Shown here: positions 50,401 to 63,575 of the stretch, one piece after another | How the letters are laid out: every line of letters starts with the position of its first letter | Position numbering within the stretch: position 1 is the first letter of the stretch | Assembly (NCBI GenBank): GCA_008360955.1 | Contig: LUCM01004309.1 | Coordinates: 104,929-168,928, forward strand | Direction of reading: 5' to 3' | DNA from: Fasciolopsis buskii | Taxonomy: Eukaryota; Platyhelminthes; Trematoda; Plagiorchiida; Fasciolidae | DNA length: 64,000 nucleotides | Notes under the pieces: model-generated | Database searches by the model: none | Seen by the model: only the letters and a program-made list of their open reading frames with translations | Told to the model about the DNA's origin: nothing | Position numbers and translations under genes: made by a program

Positions 50401-51367
50401 TGGTCCCCATTGGAGAAAATCCGGATATCCTGACAGCCCCAAAGTCGTCGCTGGTTAGCAAAAATAAACGTAACCCTGGCAAATCACGATGCAACACAAC
50501 CTCTTTGACAGCCATTATACGTGCCTGGGTGTCACAGACAGTAACCTAAAATACCACTGAGCTAACCACATGTAATGACGTTTTCGAAAATCCCAGTGCA
50601 TAATGATAAGAGGAGAGCGGCAACACTTACTAAAGGAATTCCGAATGGGAAAATGGGCGAAGGGGCTGGGGTTTCTACCGGGCATGTCAACACAAACGAC
50701 TTGACAGTAACCGTCCACCCATCATCGGCCATTGGCTTCATCTCACATTTGAGCTACACAACTAGCCGTAAATTGATTCTTCTGCAGATTGGGCGATTTC
50801 CTTTTTGATTTATCAATGAGGGGTTTCAATTATTTCGAGATATTTACGGGAAGAACTACATAGCCAGTAAGGACGGCTGTGCAACCAAACGACCGACCTC
50901 ATTCAACCAGTCTCGTTTTGACTGGTAGTCGACTACACAATCATGCATGTTCACGTGGAGTAGGTCTTGGTCAAGCGGTTTAAACTGAACGTTTTTGGTT
51001 ATTTGATAACCGGTGCTCATTGCTATCCTGATTGGAAGTCGTTATCCTTAGGTTGGATGTACAGCTAAAGTGTTCATATGCTGAACAAACACAAACTAAC
51101 AATTAGGACTAGCAGACCCGAGTGATACAGAAGAAAGCGATTAGCTGTTTTGCCTACATTCTCTTGTTTGAAAAAACATCACGTAGACGATTAGCGGTTT
51201 CCAGTCCAACTGTATCACGATATTGACGAGTGACAATGATGACGATGATAGCGGATGACGGGTATCGTGTGTAAACAAAGCGGCCCAGATCGTTACACTA
51301 AGCAGAGTTCTGGGTCCACAGTTTATGACTGATGCAGAACTCAATAAAACCACTCCTCAAAGCTTAC

Positions 51368-51554
51368 CGTAGGGAGTGAAATTGAACAGGGGCGGCAGTG
51401 GTCGGTCATTAGGCAACCGAGTTTCGTCCATGCGAAGCTCGTCGAAGAAGACGTGCATCATGGCCTGCAATGGTTTTAACCGTTTGCTCGGAGTGTAGTC
51501 CAAAAGCTGAGACACGAGTTGGACCGCATCAGAAGGCACCCGTGGACGAAAAAC
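51368..51554 (-). CDS. gsk3: GSK3 kinase exon (end of catalytic domain)
   Basis: The next coding exon of the same gene, 187 bp. It begins V-F-R-P-R right after an acataacag acceptor and includes [18 protein letters not shown] (subdomain XI with the conserved Arg), FFDELR and [11 protein letters not shown]. The donor is TACG|gtaagc, so a Glu codon is split with the last exon. It matches human GSK3-beta from about residue 304 to 365 without a gap, so no exon is missing between this one and the exon at 63.4 kb in spite of the 11.8-kb intron. No frameshift or lost residue is visible, and the gene looks functional. Confidence 0.96.
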
Positions 51555-53618
51555 CTGTTATGTGGGCAACGTAGTGAAGTAGGAATTAGGTACTTTACAA
51601 AAGCAGCTCTTGATAGATGACGCAATCAAAATTCACTGACTGCACAAGATAGGTTCACGTGGTATTAGCCAGAAATCACGCACGGAAAAAGAATGCATAC
51701 TGATGAATGGGAATACGAGAGAGAATCCCTTCTCAGAAAAAGGCTATTAGATTATGCCATAAAAATAGGTTTGTCAACGATTGCACGCATTTTCAGGAAC
51801 GGATGTACAAACCGATGTCATTCCGGGGAGGTAATGTGTCCTAAGAAAACCATTTGGATGCTAGATTTTCAACTGTAAAGAATTCAAAGAATAACCTAAT
51901 GTCACTGATGTTAGGAAGCAAAGAACTGTACAGACGAGGCTGAGTTTAGCAGCATGTTTGTGGATCCGCAAAACAGCGTGTGCGACTGCGCAAAACGGGT
52001 GCGATTTCAAAGAACTGGACAGTACGGATGTTTGCTCAGATGGATGAAAGTTATGCAACGGTGAGACAGAGACCGCAGAGAAAACAAACTACGCGCATAA
52101 TTAAGGCGGATCGATACACGAGGAACCGCAACAAATCCACGTGGAGCGGAGAAAGGGATGAATGAGTGGAAAAAACTGGAGATGAACCGAAAGCTTGCAA
52201 ACAAGGCCTCCATCACAAGAAAGCATCAATTAAGACTCGCTGTTTACACATTTATCCACATCAAACAGATAAACGAAATAATAAGCTAAGTTTCGGAATC
52301 TATCTAAAAACTGAAAATTAGCGTGAGTGTTTCGGAGTGGATACGGGACTTAGAGTTGATTGTGAGTCACGTCATATACAAACAAGGTATGCATGATGAA
52401 TCAGAGAAAACTGGATGAATGAAGGACCTAAACGAGCTAAGCGAACAGAACAGCTACGCAGGAATTCGCTGGTAGCAACAGCCATTGGACACATAAGCAT
52501 CTGCATTGGAAAGTTTGTGTGCGATCAGCCGTCTATATAGTGTTAGAATTGCTGAAAATTTGCAATCGTCCGGCAGCTTGTGAACAAAACTGTAGTAATC
52601 AGTCAATGTTGTTTTCACGAATGTGATCATGCTGGACCCCACTTTATCACGGCATCACTACACGGATACGAATGTGCTTCCGAGCAGGGGATCAGGAGTG
52701 ATCACGGATGTTAAAATCTATCTTAGTAAGGAAAATGTTGCGGTGATTCAGAACTCCAGGAACTTGGAGTGTTTTTGGCTGGAAGTTAAGATTAGTTTCT
52801 ACAACTGATAATTCTTCACTGATATGACCTGGTCTCGTTTACTATCTCCCAGCACAGTCCATCCGGAAGTGAAATAAGTGAAGAACAGTGAGTGAACATG
52901 CGCAAAGTAATAAACAAAGGTCTATACGGAAGATGGATTTCTAATACAACAAAACCACTGACTTTCACTGAAATCTTAACTTTTCCCACTAAACGAAATT
53001 CTACTACTTACAACCAAAGCAAAAAACAGACGAGCGATAAGCGATGTTGCTATCCATTGAAAACTGGCCACACAGAAGGTTTCGTTTGTGAACAAATCAC
53101 CCAACTAAGGCCCATAACGAACTTTAGATCCCAAAAAAGAATAGCTCTGTTATATCAAGTAGACGAACCGCTAGTATCGAATTTACCAAGCCTAAATAGG
53201 TGAGCTGTGTTCTATTAATTTCCGGTGACGAGTGACGTGCACAAATGTTGACTGCGCATGTTAGACCATAAATAATCGACGTTTGAAGAGATCAGATGTT
53301 TATCTTGCAATGTTCAGTGTGCGGATTTCGTTACGGACCACATCACATCACATGGCGAGTAAGTGCTGCTGAAAAAGGATCAAAATTCACTCCGGACGGC
53401 AAAACGTGACTCTATCCTAGTGGACAAAATAGCATACACGACAAATAAATTATGACTATCCGTTAAAGTGCATGAACAAACACGAGGTTGATCTGTCATC
53501 CAACTAAGTTCAGTTCATTCCCACGAATGTGGTTATTCCAAGTTTCCCCAGGGCAAAACAGGGATTGAGGGCGCACGATTACATAGATTTATAAGGACAT
53601 GAATCGTTATTTCGAAGA

Positions 53619-53644
53619 CTATATATATATATATATATATATAT
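53619..53644. repeat. (TA)n microsatellite
   Basis: TA repeat next to a Penelope pseudo-LTR. Confidence 0.95.
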
Positions 53645-53649
53645 GAAAA

Positions 53650-53770
53650 TTTGTGTTGGTCATAGCTCAGGTTGCTGGTTTTCACGGGGCTGAGCTTGAT
53701 GTTTAGATCACAAACGTTCCATCACCAGTCGAGATGATATCATCAGCGTACTTGCACTTGCAAAGTAACG
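53650..53770 (+). repeat. Penelope pseudo-LTR fragment next to (TA)n
   Basis: Starts a few bases after the (TA)n tract at 53619-53644. It shares AGCTCAGG, GCTGAGCTTG and the AGTCGAGATGATATCATCAG segment with the other pseudo-LTRs. The minus strand carries CTGATGA, a CATC/GATG hairpin and GAAC at 53715-53746. It lies in the long GSK3 intron. Confidence 0.6.
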
Positions 53771-55406
53771 CCAGCTAGATAAACGGAATCAAATGTAAGA
53801 ATTACGAAAATCAATAGCGGCGGATTTCGATTCATAACAGATTTCGTATAAAAACGAGCATCCGATGAACATCGAGGGGAAAATATAGGATTTTGACGAG
53901 TCAGTCGAAGCGAATTTACACTCCGTAGATTTCAGAAGCAAAGTATAAACAGACGGGGACGCCGTCAGACAATGGAACGCAGGTGAATTTAACAAGCTCG
54001 GTAACGAATACGAATAACCATTGGTTATTAAGGAACTCCAATGTTCATTTGCACACCCCTATTGACCAGTACGTGTGCTTGAGAGAATCCATGAATGATC
54101 AATGAGGAAATCAGGCTTCTGATTTCCTTCACTTACGTTAAAGCAATGCGTGTGAGAGAGAAAAAGCGAAACTGAAGAAGAGAAATTCGACAGAAATAAT
54201 TTGGTTAACAACCGAAGTGCGAATGGTACAAAATGTAACAAAAGTCCGTCAATTACATATTGTCGTCTGAAACGCTGGGTAATGTGGCGACAATGTGCAC
54301 CATGTGTGCACAGATAACTGAAAACTAGGAAAGGTCGTCGGACGAAATGGACAAAAACCGAAAAAAATGCAGATAAGAGATAATTAGGGGAAACAAACAG
54401 TTCAAGAAATGGACAATGAAGACCATATCTCAAAGTTAGTATTTGATAATCATCGCATGTGTCTGGTAAAACCGGCCAACTGACATTCACAGGGATAGTG
54501 AACTAATCTATAAGTAGCCGAGGGTGCCCCAAGGTTGCTAATAGTCCCCTAAATGATGGCAACAATTACTGCTGATGTTGCACGAATAACGCAACATGAA
54601 TCAGTGATGGGAAGTGCTTCTGGTCACCCTTCCCCCCTTTAAATCGTTGATGCATGTTTGACTTGTTTTTCCGTCCACAGCTCCCGAACTATCGAAGGCT
54701 CGATAAGCGAAGTTCAACGTTGATTTCGACAGTAGTGCATAGGTACATCCGGATCGTATAAAATGAACTTTTCTCATCGTTCAAATATTGTGTGACCTAG
54801 CCTCCAAATGTATTAGGCTCTGAGTCGGTTACTGGCCCTGGACGTCTCTCGAAATGCTCCCAAGTGATCGGGGTCTCAAAGAGCCTTTGCCGAGGAAGTC
54901 CTACGCCTTGCCTTCACGTGGCAGAGGTGTTCCTACTAAAGTGCTAGGACGAAGGCGAACGCCCGGAGCCCTTCATCGTGTCGACTGATCATGGATAATT
55001 GGTCTGGAGGCGTTGGCTAAACTCCGATTCAAAACCAAACACAGGCGGCGTACGAAGCATACGACCAGGATGTCTAATCCTATCCTGACCTGAACAATCA
55101 GTCGCCGGTGTCCAGTGGATTACATGACACTCAGATCGCCCCCCTATCTTGTGGATTAGACCATGTGGTCAAGGACTAGAGATAGGACCCCGAAGGTCGA
55201 CCCTCTACTTCCGATTGAGCAACCGATTAGTACCAAGTTCGCAGAGGACTCATGGCTCCCGATGGGTGGCCGGTAATGTGGAAATGGGGAATAGAAGAAC
55301 TGGCATGTTGTGAACGTAACATGTTTTCCTTTCTTTCTTATTTTTCGCGCAATGTTTTTATCCTTCGCCATGGTTTCAATGGTACATCATCTGCATTCAC
55401 ATTTGC

Positions 55407-55407
55407 G

Positions 55408-55439
<32 letters not shown>
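55407..55439. repeat. (TA)n microsatellite
   Basis: TA repeat with one TG step. Confidence 0.9.
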
Positions 55440-57499
55440 GGCCAGATCTATTCTTTTAACCGAAAACGCGGATCGGGTATCCAGAACACCTTTATTTTCC
55501 CGTATTTTACATGCAATGCAAAACTGTAGCGACTCCACCAGTGGAAAGTTAATATAACAGATTTAAAAACCTCCCGTAGGGCTGACGCACTTGTATGCAG
55601 GTTGAAAGTAGTGTCTGAGTTTTCTTCCTAGCTCTTTTTCATAGTTCTCTTCCAATTCCGCGACTCTTTCCTTTCCAAAAACAGGATTGATACTCTTCAA
55701 AACTGCGAATAACTGGTCTATCCAAAAAATTTTTGGAAGTCTGCAGGACAGTTATCTCCGTCCTGTTACATCCGTGCAACTTGTATAAATATACAGTCTT
55801 ACAAATAGTTTGAGTGAAATCTGAATTTTATAACGAATAATAATCATGTTGGTACGGATATAACAGTGACAATCAGTGTGTACATCACAATTCTATCCCT
55901 GATTACTGAGTAAGACACCCGCTAATGTCAACGTAATAGAAATAAACAAACGATGCTATTAAATACGCCACTAACGAGGATGAAATAAACAGATAACAGG
56001 CAACGCTTTCGGATAATTATGGACCAGGTAACCATCAGTTACGATATCAGCAAGTCTATTTAACGTAGGGGGCCAACTGAGTTTCCATGGTGAAAGATTG
56101 ATCGCAGCATGACTTTTATCGCGATATTTTTGGTTCTCCTCGGTTGTGTTCAACTATACACATACGCACGCAGACATAAATAAAAACACGCATACACACA
56201 CTGAAACGTAGACGGGTCGGCGTGGAAGAGATAGTATCTTCAAGAGAAACTGCCGGGACATGCACAAACAAAGGCAAGGATTGCACACATTCGCGCAGGA
56301 TTCGAACGAACAATCGATAGGTGAAGTGCACATACATCACAGGAGGATGAATCACATAAAAGGGAAGATGAATTTTGGTTGCGTCCATTTCGCAAATAGT
56401 TTCGCCAACACTTGAACCGCTCGGAGCGGTTTATTTCTGTCGAATCAGTCCACTGAGATCACAAGCAACTAACAGAAAATAAGGAATTTCGAGAGTTAGA
56501 AAATTTGTAGACCTGGCCATTGCAAACTATACGGACGTCGGGCACGATAGAACGCTTGAATCGATATCAGCGATGAGAAGGTAAACAGTACAATCCTTTT
56601 CAGTGGTGCGATTGGCGTAATAAAATTTGACAGTAACAAAAAGTGATTAGATGACAGTTTACTTCCCGAAAATCACGATCATTTTATGACAAACATTACA
56701 AACTCATCTGTAACTCCGAGCCCACTTAAAATCAGTCAAATATTAATTCTGTCTAACTAAAGATCGGAGGTCAAAGTCTGCGTACTGTACTGTTGGTGCG
56801 AAGATGAATTTCATATTCGTTTATTGCTACTTGTCGGTATATGAAGTAGATCCGAACTTAACGTTTAGGCTACATACTCAACAGTCGAAATTCTTCCACG
56901 AACTTCATTCTCGGTTTTCATTTTACGACTCATTTCGAGATGCAGATGAGAACAGTTTTCAGCTAGCAATCAGATATCAATAAGGTTGACTGGACAACTA
57001 CCAAAACCCCTAACGATTCATCAATTCATCATTTGCAGAAACAACCTACTGAATGAAACTGACTGTTTTTTTAGCTACGACCCTAAGCATCGTAAAAAAG
57101 CAGAACAATGTTGGGATGTTGGTGGAAAGTTTAAAAAGTATTCCGAAAGCTGAATTTAGACTCCAGGATCAAACACATTGAAACTTTAGTGTTTGGAAGC
57201 TTTTCGACAGAATGCTATCGAAAGCGTTTTAACAAAACAGATTATTATTCATTGGTATTCACAAACGAAGGTAATTGGCAGCACAGAATGGCCAGTAATA
57301 AAAGGACGAGCATTTATTGGCATACAGAGGTTTATCAAAAAAAAATGTTTCCGTAAGACACTGGCCACGGAGATGTATTTGAAAATAATGCAAAAGTTAG
57401 TGACACCTGTTGTATCCTAAGAAAGCGCCAAAATTAACAAAACACCAAGAATCCATTTGTGAAAACCAGCAAACGCCTAAGGGTTGATGTGAATCAGTA

Positions 57500-58625
57500 A
57501 TTGTGGCGACCTTCAGGAAGGGTGATATGTCCTTGTGTAAAACTAACAGGAGTTAGTTTCGTAAGTAGTGCATTCAATTTGCTCGCGCGAATCGTCCTCT
57601 GCCGATCATCAAGTAAACATAAAAAGTGTACGCATGAATATCAAGCCGGTTTTCGATCCGGTCGAAACTGTATCAATCACATCCTTAACTTGCGGTTAAT
57701 TTTTGAACAGAGGCATCTAACTCCCCTGATCTGAAATCGACACTCGCCTCAGTCGATCGTGCAATTCTGTGATACTGCCCCTGACTTACGGACAACTTGG
57801 TGAAACCCATTCCACTTTTCCAATTTTTGTATGGGTCAGCGGAAGCCACGTATGTGAATATGACGATCTTCCTTCTGAGTTCACTGGTGGAAGTAGTGTT
57901 CGTCAGGGAAGCTTTTTGTAACCCACTCTGATTTCGTAATCAAAACGAGTATAGAGGTATTCCAATCCCGATGTGAGAATAATGTCACTTATATTTACTG
58001 AGAGCAAACTTTCTGACTTCGAGTATGAGATAATGTTCATTCTAAGTGGTTAGTTGTAAGTTGTAGTTACTTTTCAGTCCTGTGAACGACGGTTTGTTCG
58101 AAATGCACTCTACACATTCGAAGGATGTAATGCCGTTATAGGGCAGGGCTGTCTGGATACTGAACCTCGATCTCGCAAGAGAACGATTGGATAAGGTAGA
58201 TGAGCTTAACTAACTGGATAGTTGCATTTCATCGGGTAGTCGTAAGTCGGGAAACTATCGTTGAGTATGCACAAAGTACGTAGCGTCGATGTGAGATCAA
58301 CGGTTCAGTATACAAGGAAGAGGCAAGATTGGTTCTGCTATGCGGTTCAGAAACATGGTCGTTGTTGACAGAAACTGAGTGCAGACCGTGGGACTTTGAG
58401 AATCACTGTCGTTGTAATATTGATAACATATGATGGAAGAATTAAGACTGGATGACGGCACTATTCGTGTTATATGCTTCACGAACGAGTGCAATGGAAG
58501 GGCTCTGCCCCATGGCCACCACGATCCACTTCATGAAGGGACTCGAAATGACTTTCAGTGGTGGATAGAATCGCCAAAAGTCTCAATAGGTTAAGCGGGG
58601 TAACCCAACGGGAGCAAACGAATCG
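57500..58625 (+). pseudogene. RTE-type LINE remnant inside GSK3 intron
   Basis: Plus-strand segments in order: GVSFVSSAFNLLARIVL, EYQAGFRSGRNCINHIL with LRLIFEQRH, then CEYDDLPSEFTGGSSVRQGS (the palm region before the P-x-S-P box), then LVLLCGSETWSLLTETECR with FENHCRCNI, and finally a weak RLSGVTQRERTN. That is the order of the RT and C-terminal parts of fluke RTE LINEs. Frames change several times and stops are frequent, so it is dead. It is antisense to GSK3. Confidence 0.75.
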
Positions 58626-58855
58626 CAGGTTGCCACCCGTGCTGGAAAGGCAAAGGCGTAATGCACTTCAACAACGATGTATACCATCTCAAGATGAAAT
58701 TCACAAAATACAACGTTGAAATGAGGAACAGTAAAGTGAATGTGAGAATCTGTAAGCTTCATTTGAGAACAAGCTACTGTGGTGAATCGCGTTTGCCTCC
58801 GGTGCATTTCATGGACCAGTCTCCCTATAGCATACTTGGAATTCATGCGAACTTT

Positions 58856-59270
58856 ATCATCATCATCGTTCAGCATTAAACAGCAAGGCAAGCCTCACTG
58901 ACCACTGCCTTTCCCCAGAGTTACACGTTTATACAAAAAGAGTGAATATCCAAGGGGAACAGGAAGTGGACCTACACAGGCGGGAACAGATAACATGCTG
59001 CTGCAGCCAACACACGAAACACAATCTAGCTGTACAAACGCACATGCTTACAATCATTCTGATTCGATAGAAAATGACAGCACGATCGCCACTGTTCGCG
59101 GTTCACTGCCATATCCTTCAGTGTTTCCAGCCAGAAAGTCGACGAGTTTTTCGGACCCCAACCACGAAGGCGTGAGACACTTACTTTACCTAATTTCGCT
59201 GTACATTTTCTCATTCCACGTTGCCACGTCATCAGTTGACCTCCACATGGCTTCTTCCATTCCTTACCCT
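58856..59270 (-). mobile_element. RTE LINE 3' end, copy A
   Basis: The minus strand encodes GKEWKKPCGGQLMTWQRGM, then RLRGWGPKNSSTFWLETL and NREQWRSCCHFL, the C-terminal tail of fluke RTE ORF2. A short 3' UTR follows and ends in a GATGATGAT-type tail at 58856-58868, a typical RTE terminus. Its 5' side stops exactly at the TA where a Tc1/mariner-type element begins (59271). It is in the same orientation as GSK3. It is about 98 percent identical to the copy at 63697. Confidence 0.85.
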
Positions 59271-60075
59271 TAACCGAATTTCTCATGTATACGGAATTCC
59301 TATTCCCCTTTATATGTACTCATGTTTTATGAATAAGCCGAGAAAATGAAACTGACAAGTGAATCAATATTTGATTGCCCTGAAAAGGACAGTTTGAATG
59401 TCCTCCATTTGAACAGATGTTATCACTTCCCCATATCCTTACCATCGAGAACAGGCAAGGGAAATGTCTGAGAATGCCTGACGAAATGTTCATAAAGATC
59501 ACCGGAAATGGTCAATATTGCTATCGCGACCGCGCGTTCCAGGGATTGCATCCACCATTCCGATAGGCTTAGAACCCCTGAAGGGTACCGCAAACTCAAA
59601 TAATGGGTACTCAGTTAAAACCTGGCTTTATTCTTCACAATGTTCTAAACATTTTCAATCGGATTGAGCAATGACGAATACGGGGGCATTCGCAACAGCC
59701 TTCTCTGGAAGTAATTAGCCTCCGTAAATACATCTTCAATTCCAGGGTGACAAGGCGCGCTATCACTAACGGAACTTTGGACATGGGCACATTCTGCCCA
59801 AGATTGCACAAAACTGACCGGAGCCACCGCTTGGAGCCTTCGGATCGAATCTTACCCATAGTTTCTAACCTCTTTTTGGACTGTTACTTGCCTGCTGTCA
59901 ATGGTAAGATTATGGAGAAACGATAACATCTGTTCAAATGGAGGACATTCAAACTGTCCTTTTCAGGGCAATCAAATATTGATTCACTTGTCAGTTTCAT
60001 TTTCTCGGCTTATTCATAAAACATGAGTACATATAAAGGGGAATAGGAATTCCGTATGCGTGAGAAATTCGGTTA
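59271..60075 (-). mobile_element. Tc1/mariner-type DNA transposon, internally deleted, long TIRs
   Basis: About 805 bp bounded by TA at both ends. The terminal inverted repeats begin TAACCGAATTTCTCA and are nearly perfect for about 150 bp, then stay alignable at lower identity to about 190 bp (59271-59461 and 59885-60075). The interior, minus strand, encodes the transposase C-terminal half: DSAPCHPGIEDVF, then RMPPYSSLLNPIENV (the last catalytic Glu of the DDE triad), then LERAVAIAIL and YEHFVRHSQTF. The Trp after NPIENV is a TAG stop. The N-terminal DNA-binding part and first catalytic Asp are absent. It is therefore a non-autonomous relic. Confidence 0.85.
59635..59860 (-). pseudogene. DDE transposase C-terminal fragment
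   Basis: Coding remnant in the element above, of the IS630/Tc1/mariner type (DDE_3-like). The second catalytic Asp falls in DSAPCH (consensus D-N-A-P-C-H, so Asn has become Ser) and the final Glu in LNPIEN. A stop replaces the Trp that normally follows. It is not a functional gene. Confidence 0.8.
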
Positions 60076-61062
60076 AGGAGAAGATTCGTTTCTCGTCCAA
60101 GTTCGCATGAATTCCGAGTGTGCCCTAGGGAGAATCCGCGAGTAATTCTAACTTGGATGGTTTGTTTACCCAATGCTGGGTGGTCCTCTGAAGTTGTATG
60201 CACAAGTAACCAATGGCATGATAGAGAGTACGGGGACAATTTCAGTGAGATCAGTTAATCCGATAAGGGACTGTATCAGTTCGGCGCTGAACTATCTCTT
60301 TAGTTTCACTGAGTGATTCTTTGATCATCACTCAAAACAGTTTTCCGTATCGTTAAGTGGATCACATTTCACCTTTCGATAAAGAATGAATATCCAGGAT
60401 TCGAACGATTACACAGTGGTTTCAGTGATCACCTGTACTATTAAATGTTGATGTTTCCCAGGTAATTCCGAAAAAATAAGCGCTACGGGATATTGACAAA
60501 TAGCTAAAGGGAACTTTTCATGTAGCATGAAAGAGAAAATAATGTCAAGATTTCAACGTGTGATGCCGTAAATTCAGACGATTCGGAGGTTTTTCTGTTC
60601 ATTTTAAGGTGATTCATGTGTAAGGCGAGCACGAGCACCATATGGGAGGCGCGCTACATATGTTTGAACTGAGTGGGATTCAGACGTTGACCGGAACCGA
60701 AAATTGCAAATATCATTGTTTCTTTAGGTCTCTCAAAGTCAAAGCGCAAAAACACCCACTAGGCAATCGTCTACTACCGTTATCGGACCAAATACGGCAG
60801 AAAAATAATTCGATCATATGCCTGTAAATGAATAAATCGTGATGATGGTACTAAAGATGCCCATTCTTTGTTTTCATAAGTAACGCGTTTCACGAGCAGA
60901 TGTATGCAGGGTAAATTGGTCACGGACTTATGGAACCAACGGGAACAGTAAGCATTAGCCGACTGGATAGACCGAAGAAAGTAACTACGTATGAGGATAT
61001 TAGAATTGGACCACAACTGAGTTATTCCCTTAATCCGGTTAACCTGTCTGGTCTCTCCCCTG

Positions 61063-61078
61063 TTATATATATATATAC
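61063..61078. repeat. Short (TA)n tract
   Basis: Seven to eight TA units. Confidence 0.85.
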
Positions 61079-63381
61079 ATCTTTTTGTAATTCAGCGACT
61101 GTTTAACAAATACTGCGTACTAAATGGTCGAAATGCATTTCCTCGCCCACAGTTGTCAGAAATAACGTCTGATATCAATTTTGTGCAGCTTAGTCGCCTC
61201 GCACAAATCGCCGAACTACAGAACACCACATCGCATTGACGTCCGTTCAGTAGCGCTCATGATGCTCGACTGAGGTCTGGCCTAGTTATTTTCACAAGGA
61301 ATGTGAGAATACGTGCCCCGTCATGGTCTAGGGCTTGGTGTGCCCAGCTTGTAAATAAGATGAACCGGAAGGGAGCGAGATTTACCACGGCCGCTTGTTC
61401 ACAGATTACACTTACAGTTTCTCACATTCGCTTTACAGTTCCTCATTCCAATGTTTTTTTGAATTCAATCGTGAAATAGTGTAGAATAGGTTTTAATTGG
61501 CATTCGTTTTGTGATTATTTGGGGTACCTTTCATAATGAGTATCTTCGTTCATAGGAGTTTCAGTTATTCGTACTGGGACTTTAGAGACTGAAAGACAAT
61601 GGTAAAACCTGAAGAAGCACTGAGGCGGTTAGATCGTGTGATGTGAGTGCCCGCAAACCACTTGCCTTGCTGCATGTTGTTCTCTGAAGGCGCTATTGGT
61701 AAGAATGCCAGTCTAAGAGAAATTATGAAAACCCCAATCGCTGCGCTGAATTGTTAAAATTTAGAAAAACTACCATGAGATCTTTTTATAAAACGATTGG
61801 AAGCAATAAGTGATACGATGAAACACTGCAGCTAGTGGTGTCTTTGTATTCAAACTTTTCCCACTTTTATTAGCAAGTTTTAAGTTTCTTTGTAGATGTT
61901 CTTTTAATATTATTCGTTTACCTCTCGTTTGAGTAAACGGTGTTGCGGTGCGAACTGCAACCACAGCATATAAGTGCCAGGCTGCAAAAAACACTGAAAT
62001 GAACATGAGTGGGGGGACCGATGGTTAAACTAATTCATTTATCCTAAAGGGAAAGATTGGATGCATCTCACTGACTTTCCGATGAACTCTCCTTGATCAC
62101 CAGAAAGATAAAACTCCCAATGATAGAATTTGCCGGTTAGTGTTCAATTATACTGAACAGGGCTAAGTCAAAAAAGATCACTTGTCACTTGTCTGAAAAC
62201 GACTGGAAAGACAAGTGAAAAGTAGACACAAAATGACGCGACCGAGACGCCCATTGTAGAGGGCCAAGTAAGCGTTATCTACAACAGAAAATAAGGCATA
62301 TTGTGCACAGACATTCTTGTTGACCTCGAAATTCGCTATCCATCCTCAGTTATTGGTACTAAACGCGCATCGCATCGACTGATTGGCTAATTGTGAAGTT
62401 TCATCGAGTGGCGGTATGATTACGAACAAAGACCGTCATTTTCAATGTGACTTCTGTTGCGAGCAAATATTTATCGGTTGCGCATCAGGCCGATTGGGAA
62501 AACTGAAACTGGGATTGTGGTCGAACGACAAACAACGCTGGGACAGAAGCAGATTAAAAAACCATGCGTCACACAAGGTCGATTACGATTTACGATGCCC
62601 TACAAGAACGGAATATGTTCGCTTGAAAGTGAAAGCAAAATGAAAATAGGGGAAATTACATAACTAGGACAGCGATGAAACTCAAGCTTCGTCTCGAGAG
62701 ACAGGCTGGTCATCGCTGATTACTTCATGTGATCATTGATTTCACGGTAATAAGATGGAAAGTTCGCCTAACAGTAAGTGCACTTCAATCAGATATAAAT
62801 GAAGCGTGTGCAGCGTGTGGAGAATCACATGATGAACACCTTTATCCGGGAGCGAGCGATCAATCAATCAATCTAAACACCTGACATAGATCGAGGAGTG
62901 CGGTGAGGGCGAAAACACCAGAGCAATTGAAACAGTGCGCGCGGTATATCCCGCCAATTCGAACTGTCGAGAAGATCGTAACCAGACATAAGCGAATGTG
63001 AATCATTTGCGTTTTAGATACAGTTATGACTGTGACATGTGTTATTTGTGAAGCCGTCAAACAGTTGATAACGACACTTCGGGCAACTGACGAGGGTTTG
63101 AAATCAAGCAGATCAACGTGACTACATAACACTAATCAAGTTAGATTCGGTTATTGAAATCAGAGGATGGTAGAAACTGATGGCTGACGGTTGTGAGAAC
63201 TGAAGATAAAAATCGTTAAAATTAACGATTCACTCAACTTATCCGCAATAGTTCAACGCTTTTAAATGATACCATCTGATTGAAAATTGAGCAATAGTTG
63301 GTGACCGAAAAGAAAACATCACCAGAATTAAAAACCATAAAAACGAAATAAAGCGAAACGCTAGATCAAGCCCTGATTTAC

Positions 63382-63575
63382 CTTGGACCACAAATGCGGC
63401 CGGATTTGGGGAAAACGAAAATCACGATAATCAGGATTCATTTCGTGGATTTGATCGCGGGTAGGCGTTCCCAGAACTTTGATAATCTCAACCAACTGAT
63501 CAACGCCACTGTCACCTGGAAATATGGGTTGACCCAGGAGTAATTCGGCCAGCACACAGCCGGAGGACCATATAT
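63382..63575 (-). CDS. gsk3: GSK3 kinase exon (subdomain IX-X region)
   Basis: Internal coding exon of glycogen synthase kinase 3, a CMGC Ser/Thr kinase of Wnt and insulin signalling. The frame opens with the last two bases of an Asp codon (the first base is in the upstream exon) and reads [15 protein letters not shown], the conserved subdomain IX D-x-W-S-x-G. It goes on through [12 protein letters not shown] and [10 protein letters not shown] and ends at W-S-K. It covers roughly residues 240-303 of human GSK3-beta. The [11 protein letters not shown] stretch keeps the Tyr and two Phe of the loop that binds Axin and FRAT in the human enzyme. The acceptor is ttttctatag and the donor is AAG|gtaaat. 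The 194-bp exon joins the next one in phase 0. The next upstream exon is outside the window. Family assignment is very secure; the choice of paralogue is not. Confidence 0.96.

Larger units (their letters stand above)
47901..51367 (-). other. GSK3 3.5-kb penultimate intron
   Basis: Phase 1 intron, donor gtaagc at 51367 and acceptor tctttttag ending at 47901. It contains SINE-C copies near 49.3 and 50.3 kb and a short (TA)n tract at 50160. The remainder holds nothing recognisable. Confidence 0.9.
51555..63381 (-). other. GSK3 11.8-kb intron
   Basis: Phase 0 intron with donor gtaaat at 63381 and acceptor acataacag ending at 51555. It is filled with transposon debris: a Penelope pseudo-LTR at 53.65 kb, an RTE LINE at 57.5-58.6 kb, an RTE 3' end at 58.86-59.27 kb and a Tc1/mariner-type element at 59.27-60.08 kb. 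I see no exon in it. The stretches 51.6-53.6, 53.8-57.2 and 60.1-63.3 kb contain nothing I recognise apart from microsatellites. Confidence 0.9.
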
